Made by a program: the position numbers and the translations under genes. From positions 1 to 19,517 of the forward strand of contig JBAYVD010000020.1 in NCBI GenBank assembly GCA_041674745.1: a DNA stretch of 19,517 bases, in the 5' to 3' direction. The first letter of the stretch is position 1; every line of letters starts with the position of its first letter. The notes beneath the pieces were generated by a model. It saw only the letters and a list, made by a program, of their open reading frames with translations. It was not told the DNA's origin and ran no database searches. Positions 7,082 to 13,617 of this stretch are shown here, one piece after another. Source of the stretch: UBA2040 sp041674745 (GTDB taxonomy: Bacteria > Bacteroidota > Bacteroidia > Flavobacteriales_D > Crocinitomicaceae).

Positions 7082-9709
7082 ATGGTAAAATTTTTCTGGT
7101 TTTTGATGTTCCAATTGCTGACGTTTTCAGCCTTGGCAACGCACAACCGTTCTGGAGAAATTACGTACCGCCATTTGATGGGGAATACCTACGAATTTAC
7201 TATTACCACGTGTACCAAATTATCCAGTGAGGCCAACCGTGACAAATTGGAAATCCGTTACGGAGACGGAAGTTTTGACACTTTAAATCTGGTACAATAC
7301 TGGGATTACCCTTCCCCCGACACGAAGAAAAATGTGTATATCGGGAATCATACTTTTACGGGCCCAGGCACTTACCTAATTACTGTAGAGGATCCGAATA
7401 GAAATGCCAATGTTTTAAATATCAATAATTCGGTCGTTACCATTTTCTGTATTCAAACCCAATTGATCATTTCTCCCTTCTTGGGCACCCCAAACAATTC
7501 ATTATTATTTGACGATTGTCCTTGCCCTGAAAATGCATGTACCAATCAACCTTGGCTTTACAATTTAGGTGCGTACGACCCAGATGGCGATAGCTTGAGC
7601 TACACCATCATTCCGTGCAAAGGAGAAGATTGTTTGGATATGCCTATTCCTTCCGTTTTTCAATACCCACAGGATGTTGGTGGCGGAAACATGGCAATCG
7701 ACCCAATTATTGGAACTATTACTTGGGCTTCCCCAAGCATTCAAGGCGAATACAATGTCGCTATTCGTGTGAATGAATTTAGAAATGGCATTTTAATTGG
7801 CTACGTCATTCGCGACATGCAAATTACCGTGAAAGGCAGTTGCGGAAATGCGCCGCCTACCATGAGTTCCTTTTCAGACACCTGTGTCCAAGTAGACAGC
7901 ACGGTTGTAAAACTTTTGACAGCCTCCGATAGTCCAGCTTCACCAGGCGATGTACCCATTTTATCGTGGGACTATTTTGGACAAGGATTCAATTTACAGA
8001 TTTCCCCAGCCGTATTTATTTCTACTTCTGCTCCCGGCAACCCGATAACTGGACAATTCTCCTGGACCCCTTCTTGTGAGGCCGTGCGGGAAACGCCTTA
8101 TCTTTTCACTTTCGAAGCATCCGACGATGGACCCAATGTTTCTTTGAAAGCGCTTCAATCCGTTCGGATTCGTGTAAACGGTCCGCCCATTCAAAATTTG
8201 CAAATTTCAGCGAATTTAAGTGAAGCCAACTTATCCTGGGACATGGCAGATTGTCCGCAAGTAATCGGTTATAATATCTACCGCAAAAACGACAGTTCTT
8301 ATTCAGCGAATAACTGCTGTGGCGCAAAAGAACCCTTGAGTTTAGGCTACAAATTGATTGGGGAAAGCACCTCCAAAACCAACATAACTTTTACCGATTT
8401 TGGTCCTTTGGTAGCCGGAAATCGGTATTGTTACACCGTCACTGCAATTTATCCCGATGGAGCGGAAAGTTGCATGGTGCCACCGGTTTGTGTTGATTTG
8501 CCTTTTGACTTGCCCATCATTACTCACGTAACAGTAGACAGCACCGATTTTGATTTCGGCATTGACTCAATTCGTTGGACACATCCGAAAGAATTGGACA
8601 CACTTTTGTATACCGGTCCGTATCAATATCGTTTGTACAGCGGAGAAGAATTTGCGAATCCAACAACTTTGGTTTACAGTTCAGCTGTTTCTCCTTCATT
8701 GTTTTCCTTGGACACCTTTTTTGTCGACAGCAACATCGAAACAACGGCTTTTCAATACAATTACCAAGTTGAATTGATGAACAATGGCGTTGCCGTAGGC
8801 CGCAGTGCAATCGCGCCTTCCATTTTCATCAAACCGAATCCTGTTGACAACGGCATGCAATTGAACTGGGACGATTTCACTCCGTGGAACAATTTTGCCT
8901 ACGAAGTGTGGAAATCCAATGGAATTGGCGCGACCTATACCCTAATTGCCACCGTCGACACCAATTACTTTGCGGAATACAATTTGGTCAACGGGCAAGA
9001 ACATTGTTACAAAGTGCGCAGTATCGGTCGCTATTCGTTGGCTTCCTTGCCCGACACCTTGTACAATTGGTCACAATACATTTGTGCCGCCGCTTATGAT
9101 AATACGCCACCTTGCGCGCCTGGTTCCGTTGCTATCGTGCCCGATTGCGAATCGTTGACGAACCTCATCACGTGGTCCAACCCCAACAATTCTTGCTCTG
9201 ACGATGTAGTTGCCTATCAAGTACACTATTCGCCAACGGAAGCAGGTCCTTTTGAGGTCATTGCCACCATTTCCTCCGATTTGGATACATTTTATCTGTT
9301 TCAATCGGATAATTCCATTGCGGGTTGCTATTACGTTACCGCTACGGATTCGGTGCAATACAACAATAGTAGTCTGGCTTCACAAACCGTTTGTGTCGAC
9401 AATTGCGATCCTGTTTATGCTTTGCCAAATGTTTTCACACCCAACGGCGACGGACCCAACGATTTGTATCATCCCTTGTTGCCTTACAAATTCATCTCCA
9501 AGGTAGATTTCAGAGTTTTCAATCGTTGGGGAGAACAAGTTTTCTTCACAGAAGATCCGATGATTTCTTGGAATGGAATGGATCAGGAAACGAACAAAAA
9601 ATTGACCGAAGGTGTTTACTTTTACACCTGCCGCGCGTTTGTCATCCAACTAAGCGGCGAGGAAACTTTTGATTTACAAGGATTTATTCATTTGATTTAC
9701 GACAAATAA
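7082..9709 (+). CDS. Large secreted protein with T9SS type B (CHU_C / gliding-motility-associated) sorting domain
   Basis: An 875-residue protein with a signal peptide (residues 1-19, cleavage before THNRSGEITY). The N-terminal 250 residues follow a layout common in Bacteroidota surface proteins: THNRSGEITYRH, a DGSFDTL segment and GAYDPDGDSLSYTIIPC. Several fibronectin-III-like segments follow at about 370-780 (for example VIGYNIYRK and NRYCYTVTAIYPDG). Paired cysteines are frequent and may form disulfides. The C-terminal 93 residues, from 783, begin NVFTPNGDGPNDLY and contain FRVFNRWGEQVF, SWNGMDQ and GVYFYTCRAF, all defining motifs of the type B sorting domain. It should be exported through T9SS and attached or released at the cell surface. 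The substrate or partner is unknown. Its stop overlaps the riboflavin synthase start. Confidence 0.9.
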   Translation: MVKFFWFLMFQLLTFSALATHNRSGEITYRHLMGNTYEFTITTCTKLSSEANRDKLEIRYGDGSFDTLNLVQYWDYPSPDTKKNVYIGNHTFTGPGTYLITVEDPNRNANVLNINNSVVTIFCIQTQLIISPFLGTPNNSLLFDDCPCPENACTNQPWLYNLGAYDPDGDSLSYTIIPCKGEDCLDMPIPSVFQYPQDVGGGNMAIDPIIGTITWASPSIQGEYNVAIRVNEFRNGILIGYVIRDMQITVKGSCGNAPPTMSSFSDTCVQVDSTVVKLLTASDSPASPGDVPILSWDYFGQGFNLQISPAVFISTSAPGNPITGQFSWTPSCEAVRETPYLFTFEASDDGPNVSLKALQSVRIRVNGPPIQNLQISANLSEANLSWDMADCPQVIGYNIYRKNDSSYSANNCCGAKEPLSLGYKLIGESTSKTNITFTDFGPLVAGNRYCYTVTAIYPDGAESCMVPPVCVDLPFDLPIITHVTVDSTDFDFGIDSIRWTHPKELDTLLYTGPYQYRLYSGEEFANPTTLVYSSAVSPSLFSLDTFFVDSNIETTAFQYNYQVELMNNGVAVGRSAIAPSIFIKPNPVDNGMQLNWDDFTPWNNFAYEVWKSNGIGATYTLIATVDTNYFAEYNLVNGQEHCYKVRSIGRYSLASLPDTLYNWSQYICAAAYDNTPPCAPGSVAIVPDCESLTNLITWSNPNNSCSDDVVAYQVHYSPTEAGPFEVIATISSDLDTFYLFQSDNSIAGCYYVTATDSVQYNNSSLASQTVCVDNCDPVYALPNVFTPNGDGPNDLYHPLLPYKFISKVDFRVFNRWGEQVFFTEDPMISWNGMDQETNKKLTEGVYFYTCRAFVIQLSGEETFDLQGFIHLIYDK

Positions 9710-10290
9710 TGTTTACAGGCATAGTTGAAGCACTCGGAACAATCGAAAACATCGTTCACGAACAAGAAAATATTCATTTTACAGTTAGTTCACCCATCAC
9801 ACATGAGTTGAAAATAGACCAAAGTGTAGCCCACAACGGTTGTTGTTTGACGGTTGTTTCACTTGAAAAGGATGCCTACACCGTTACCGCCATTCAAGAA
9901 ACGCTGGACAAAACTAACTTGAGCGAATGGAAAGTAGGTACGCGGGTAAATTTAGAACGATGCATGGTGATGAATGGCCGTTTGGACGGACACATTGTGC
10001 AAGGCCACGTGGATACAACAGCGGTTTGCACCAACATTGAAGATCAAAATGGGAGTTGGAAATATACCTTTCAGTACGACGGAAGTTCACCAACGGTAGA
10101 AAAAGGTTCAATTACGGTCAATGGAACCAGTTTAACGGTAGTCGATTCCATGGACAATCAATTTTCGGTTTGCATCATTCCGTATACTTACGAACACACG
10201 AGTTTTCATCAATTAAAAATTGGCGACAAAATCAATTTGGAGTTTGATATTATTGGAAAATACGTGGCGAAGTTGATGAAATTGGCGTAG
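9709..10290 (+). CDS. ribE: Riboflavin synthase, alpha subunit
   Basis: A 193-residue enzyme of riboflavin biosynthesis that dismutates two molecules of 6,7-dimethyl-8-ribityllumazine into riboflavin and a pyrimidine product. It begins with the invariant MFTGIVE and consists of two lumazine-binding barrels (about 1-90 and 93-187). Barrel 1 has VAHNGCCLTV (residues 40-49), ETLDKTNL and VNLERCM; barrel 2 has GHIVQGHVD (94-102), ITVNGTSLTV (135-144) and IPYTYEHTSF. The length is slightly below the usual 195-220 because the C-terminal tail is short. The start ATG shares its A with the TAA of the upstream T9SS gene, so it is probably translated by re-initiation or coupling. No FMN riboswitch is visible upstream. 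The symbol follows the E. coli usage for riboflavin synthase (ribC in older usage). Confidence 0.95.
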   Translation: MFTGIVEALGTIENIVHEQENIHFTVSSPITHELKIDQSVAHNGCCLTVVSLEKDAYTVTAIQETLDKTNLSEWKVGTRVNLERCMVMNGRLDGHIVQGHVDTTAVCTNIEDQNGSWKYTFQYDGSSPTVEKGSITVNGTSLTVVDSMDNQFSVCIIPYTYEHTSFHQLKIGDKINLEFDIIGKYVAKLMKLA

Positions 10291-10328
10291 GTTTCGATGC
10301 TGATATGGCATTGGGAATTCCTTTTTTT

Positions 10329-10649
10329 GCCACAGATAGCACAGATGAAAAAGGATTTTTTATGTGAATGTACACATACTTGAACCATATTAATCCGCGA
10401 AAATCCTTGAAATCTGTGGGTAAAAATTACAATCCTTTTGTATGCCACAGATAGCACAGATGATAAGGATTTTTTATGTGAATGTACACATACTTGAACC
10501 ATATTAATCCACGAAAATCCTTGAAATCTGTGGCTAAAATTTACAATCCTTTTGTATGCCACAGATGGCACAGATGATTAAGGATTACTCAAGGGAATAA
10601 ACACCTACTCCAACCAAATAAATCCGCCAAAATTTGCGGAATCTGTGGC
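10329..10649. repeat. Three tandem copies of a 92-bp intergenic repeat with CCACAGAT/ATCTGTGG ends
   Basis: Units at 10329-10420, 10444-10534 and 10558-10649 are separated by 23-bp spacers (taaaaattacaatccttttgtat and close variants). Each begins GCCACAGAT(A/G)GCACAGATGA and ends near AATCTGTGG, giving inverted ends. The interior has AAGGATT and AATCC(G/A)CGAAAATCC arms. Units 1 and 2 are nearly identical and contain an inner perfect hairpin, TATGTG-aatgta-CACATA; unit 3 is diverged in the middle and has lost it. This 393-bp gap (10291-10683) holds no credible gene. The open frame across it on the minus strand merely translates the repeat twice. Repeats with CCACAGAT...ATCTGTGG ends are widespread non-coding elements in environmental bacterial genomes; whether this is the same family needs a search. 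Confidence 0.9.
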
Positions 10650-10683
10650 TACTTGAATACTTCAAACTTGTATGTGGCAAAAC

Positions 10684-11214
10684 CTACCACTTTTTCGCCT
10701 TGCGCGCCAATTTCTTTTTCAAGCGTTTCAGCACTGTTTCTTTGGAGCTTACATTGCCACATCGAACCAAGGCTGTTTTCACCAAGACATCGTTGCGGTA
10801 AATAAAAAATTCAAATGTCACAGAAGTGGCTTCTTCTCGAAAAAGTGAGAACAAAGTACCATAATCCAAGGCCACGGGCATCGCATCATTTTTTTCGCTT
10901 TTTTTGAATCGACTGTCGTACCCTCGAACGGAAGCCAACATGTACGTATCCAATCCTTTTTCTTTCACCACTGCTCGCATGGAATCGGTTGCCAACAACG
11001 AAGGATCACTTCCTTGTTTCAAGATATTCAAAGAAGGTACTGCTTTCACGCCTTCGTTTGCGAAAAATTCTGTTAACGCAATTTCGAGCATAAATCGTTC
11101 ATCTTCCTTGTCCATCAAACCCACAATTAAAGCATTGTTTAGCTGGAGTTTTTGCTTTTGCGCAAAAGACAATGAACTGATGAACAAAAAGGTGATTAAG
11201 GTTATCTTTTTCAT
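10684..11214 (-). CDS. Uncharacterised secreted/periplasmic protein
   Basis: A 176-residue protein with a signal peptide (MKKITLITFLFISSLSFAQ, cleavage near residue 18). The mature part starts LNNALIVGLMDKEDERFMLEIALTEFF, and VKAVPSLNIL and VVKEKGLDTYMLASV follow. This pattern of a beta-strand, an indexed helix, an AVPS strand and an allele of GxDxxLxxxV is reminiscent of small periplasmic lipoproteins whose members begin VLVVGL...ENRR.FE. I cannot assign a named family with confidence. The tail is very basic (KRLKKKLARKAKKW). The start at 11214 was chosen over the upstream ATG because the signal peptide begins there. It starts 1 bp after the metF stop codon, so it is most likely co-translated with metF. 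Confidence 0.75.
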   Translation of the reverse strand: MKKITLITFLFISSLSFAQKQKLQLNNALIVGLMDKEDERFMLEIALTEFFANEGVKAVPSLNILKQGSDPSLLATDSMRAVVKEKGLDTYMLASVRGYDSRFKKSEKNDAMPVALDYGTLFSLFREEATSVTFEFFIYRNDVLVKTALVRCGNVSSKETVLKRLKKKLARKAKKW

Positions 11215-11215
11215 A

Positions 11216-12166
11216 TTAAAATATTTCTTTGGCAATGGTTTGCACTTGTGATGAATTCGACATGGTGTAATAATGAATACAAGGAACGCCTGCTTCTTTT
11301 AATTCTTTAGACTGCTGAATTCCCCATTCAATTCCCACTTGTTCCACTGAAGCATTGTCTTTGCATTTGAGCAATTCTTTGGATAAAGCTTCCGGAAAAT
11401 CGATGTGGAAAAACTTCGGTAAAAAGGAAATGTGGTTCAACGTTTTAATCGGTTTCAACCCTGGAATGATGGGTACAGTAATGCCCGCAGCACGACAAGC
11501 CTTTACAAAATCGAAAAATTTCTGATTGTCGAAAAACATTTGGGTGGTGATGTATTCTGCGCCGGCTTCAACTTTTTGTTTCAAGTAATGCAAATCTGTC
11601 GACAAGTTCATAGCTTCAAAATGCTTCTCCGGGTAACCAGCGGTACCAATACAGAAATTGGTTGGTTCCAAATCCACATCATCGAGCATGTATTTTCCTT
11701 CATTCATGTCCGTAATTTGACGAATCAACTCTACGGCATATTGGTGGCCATCTTCGTGTGGACGAAAAATACTTTCCGTTTTGATGGAATCGCCGCGCAA
11801 AGCCAACACATTATCAATGCCTAAAAACTGCAAATCGATCAAGGCATTTTCGGTTTCTTCTTTGGAGAAACCACCACAAATCAAATGTGGCACAGCATCT
11901 ACATCGTATTTATTCATGATCGCAGCACAAATTCCAACCGTTCCGGGTCGTTTGCGAATCGCGATTTTCTCCAACAATCCTTTTTCTCTTTCTTTGTAAA
12001 CAAATTCTTCCCGATGGTAGGTCACGTTCACAAACTTGGGCTTGAATTCCATCATCGGATCAATTCCATCGAAAATAGATTGAATACTTTTCCCTTTCAA
12101 AGGAGGCAGTATTTCAAACGAGAAAAGTGTTTCCTTGGATTCTTGAATGTGCTGTGTAACTTTCAT
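11216..12166 (-). CDS. metF: Methylenetetrahydrofolate reductase
   Basis: A 316-residue flavoenzyme of one-carbon metabolism that reduces 5,10-methylene-tetrahydrofolate to 5-methyl-tetrahydrofolate for methionine synthesis. The family start FSFEILPPLKG contains E18, equivalent to the catalytic glutamate near residue 28 of the E. coli enzyme. Further signatures are VNVTYHREE, HLICGG, NVLALRGDS (Asp contacting FAD), FCIGTAGYPEKH, KVEAGAEYITTQMFFDN and IIPGLKPI. The length matches bacterial MetF (about 290-320). It lies 27 bp downstream of ispD and 1 bp upstream of a secreted-protein gene, all on the same strand. The operon combines unrelated pathways, so the arrangement probably reflects expression convenience rather than a shared pathway. 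Confidence 0.96.
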   Translation of the reverse strand: MKVTQHIQESKETLFSFEILPPLKGKSIQSIFDGIDPMMEFKPKFVNVTYHREEFVYKEREKGLLEKIAIRKRPGTVGICAAIMNKYDVDAVPHLICGGFSKEETENALIDLQFLGIDNVLALRGDSIKTESIFRPHEDGHQYAVELIRQITDMNEGKYMLDDVDLEPTNFCIGTAGYPEKHFEAMNLSTDLHYLKQKVEAGAEYITTQMFFDNQKFFDFVKACRAAGITVPIIPGLKPIKTLNHISFLPKFFHIDFPEALSKELLKCKDNASVEQVGIEWGIQQSKELKEAGVPCIHYYTMSNSSQVQTIAKEIF

Positions 12167-12193
12167 TTGTACTTAAAGACGTTAAATATAAGG

Positions 12194-12886
12194 CTATTTA
12201 GAACTTTGGGAATTGCTTTTGTGCTGTGCCCACCAAAATTCTGTTAAAAGAAGGTCATTTTCTGTGGTGATTTTCAAGTTTTCTTCATTGCCAGGAAAAA
12301 GGAAAAGTGGAAAACCTGCCTTTTCAAAAACGGAAGCATCGTCGGTAAAATTTTCCGAAAAATCCACCTCGTACGCTGTCAAAATTTGCTCTTTTCGGAA
12401 ACATTGAGGCGTTTGAATTCGTTTGTAATCGCTTCTATTGACCGCTTTGTTTTCTCCTTCACCGACCCAACGCAAAGAATCCACCAATTCCACGGTAGGA
12501 ATCGCGCCAGCATGATTCTCCAATGCTTGATAGCCATTGACCAACGTTTGATTTGACACCAATGGCCGAACACCATCGTGAATCATAATTTTTGCCGCTG
12601 TACATTTTTGCAAGGCATTTTTCACCGAATGAAACCGCTCTTTTCCTCCATCCACCATTTCATGAGGAAGGGCAAAATGATGTTCCAAACACAATTCGGC
12701 CCACATTTCTTTCCATTCTGCAGGCAACGTAAGAATCAATTGGGCTTGTGGTGCAAAATCATGGAAGACTTGGATTGTGTGCATCAAAACAGGTCGTTGG
12801 GCCAACAAACGAAACTGTTTAGGAAAATTCCCACCCATACGCTTTCCGATGCCTCCTGCGGTAATAATTACACTTAGATCCTTCAT
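12194..12886 (-). CDS. ispD: 2-C-methyl-D-erythritol 4-phosphate cytidylyltransferase
   Basis: A 230-residue enzyme of the non-mevalonate isoprenoid pathway that joins CTP and methylerythritol phosphate. The nucleotide-binding loop AGGIGKRMGGNFPKQF (residues 10-25) carries R16 and K23. The family motifs IHDGVRPLV (102-110), RIQTPQCF (156-163), FTDDASVFE (180-188) and GNEENLKITTENDL (199-212, with K205) are all present in order. I chose the ATG at 12886, giving MKDLSVIITAGG, because the family starts just before the beta-strand of the Rossmann-like fold; the 16-residue upstream extension (from 12934) has no family counterpart. It probably heads an operon with metF. No matching -7 element was found immediately upstream. 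Confidence 0.95.
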   Translation of the reverse strand: MKDLSVIITAGGIGKRMGGNFPKQFRLLAQRPVLMHTIQVFHDFAPQAQLILTLPAEWKEMWAELCLEHHFALPHEMVDGGKERFHSVKNALQKCTAAKIMIHDGVRPLVSNQTLVNGYQALENHAGAIPTVELVDSLRWVGEGENKAVNRSDYKRIQTPQCFRKEQILTAYEVDFSENFTDDASVFEKAGFPLFLFPGNEENLKITTENDLLLTEFWWAQHKSNSQSSK

Positions 12887-12950
12887 GGTACAATACAAAA
12901 AAAGGTCATTAGCCCTCAGACCAACAACCTTCAATTTCTTTTTTACGAGC

Positions 12951-13145
12951 TTAAAATAGTCTTCCTTCTTCTTTTGCTTTTTTGGTCATTTTCATTTGCA
13001 AATTCAACCAATAGAACAAACCAATAAAACCAAGAACAATCGCTCCATAATTAAAAATCATTTTGAACCAATCCCACTCGTAAGGCATGAAACCGTATTT
13101 ACCCATGAAATCAGCGATTGCGTAAAAAATAGTTGAAGAACTCAT
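12951..13145 (-). CDS. Small single-pass membrane protein of 64 residues
   Basis: A 64-residue protein with an amphipathic aromatic N-terminus (IFYAIADFMGKYGFMPYEWDWFK), one transmembrane helix at about residues 28-49 (MIFNYGAIVLGFIGLFYWL) and a basic tail (KMTKKAKEEGRL). The lysine-rich C-terminus is probably cytoplasmic. Its size and layout recall the small conserved membrane proteins of Flavobacteriales such as DUF6341, but I cannot assert membership. The ATG at 13145 was preferred over the farther upstream 13208 because the extra 21 residues are low-complexity and cross the apparent leader. It lies 64 bp upstream of ispD and may be transcribed with it. No function is assigned. Confidence 0.7.
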   Translation of the reverse strand: MSSSTIFYAIADFMGKYGFMPYEWDWFKMIFNYGAIVLGFIGLFYWLNLQMKMTKKAKEEGRLF

Positions 13146-13194
13146 CTGTATAAATTTTGTGTTACAAAGTAAATAAAAATAATTCAATGTGTCA

Positions 13195-13227
13195 CCGCTA
13201 ATGCCCAAATATCTTGCAGACTAGCGG
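13195..13227 (-). other. Inverted repeat CCGCTA/TAGCGG downstream of the response regulator
   Basis: A 6-bp perfect inverted repeat (13195-13200 and 13222-13227) with a 21-nt loop lies just after the response-regulator stop codon. It could form a weak terminator or a boundary hairpin before the 64-residue membrane protein gene, but there is no clean T-run, so its role is uncertain. Confidence 0.35.
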
Positions 13228-13245
13228 CAAAATATAATGTTTGTG

Positions 13246-13617
13246 TTACGACAAACTTTTGATAAACTCAACAGTAATGGGTTTATCAATAAAACCTGCT
13301 ACCTGACTAAATGCACCGGCTCGATCATGATCTCGCTTATCAAGTGAAGAAGTAACCATGTACACTTTGGGAGGATCATTCTTGGTATTTTCAATCAAAT
13401 CGTATTGCTCCAAAAACTCAAAACCATTCATTCCCGGCATGTTCACGTCCAAAAATATATAATCGGGTGTGTCATTTGGATTCTCCTTCAAATATTCGAT
13501 GGCCAAATTCGCCGCTTGAAAAACCGTAATTTTCGCCTTTTTATTTTCATGAGAAATAACATGAGTGTGGATAAAATTGAATATTTCATCATCATCAATT
13601 AGAAGAAAATGCTTCAT
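13246..13617 (-). CDS. Single-domain (CheY-like) response regulator
   Basis: A 123-residue receiver domain with no output domain. The acidic cluster DDD (residues 8-10), the phosphoacceptor D57 in IFLDVNMPGMNGFEFL, the switch residues T89/S90 in VTSS, and K112 in FIDKPI are all present, so it should be phosphorylatable. Its ATG overlaps the stop codon of the upstream kinase gene (ATGA, 13614-13617), a classic sign of translational coupling, so the kinase is its likely phosphodonor. Receivers of this kind usually act by protein contact or pass phosphate to a phosphotransfer protein; the downstream partner is not in this window. Confidence 0.93.
   Translation of the reverse strand: MKHFLLIDDDEIFNFIHTHVISHENKKAKITVFQAANLAIEYLKENPNDTPDYIFLDVNMPGMNGFEFLEQYDLIENTKNDPPKVYMVTSSLDKRDHDRAGAFSQVAGFIDKPITVEFIKSLS

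Noticed and set aside
10209..10571. A 120-residue minus-strand reading frame between ribE and the secreted-protein gene
   Set aside because: It is the translation of the palindromic repeat (the same 30-residue phrase occurs twice) and overlaps the 3' end of ribE; no family resemblance or leader.
10329..10649. CRISPR array of three repeats
   Set aside because: Units are 92 bp with near-identical 23-bp spacers rather than short repeats with unique spacers.
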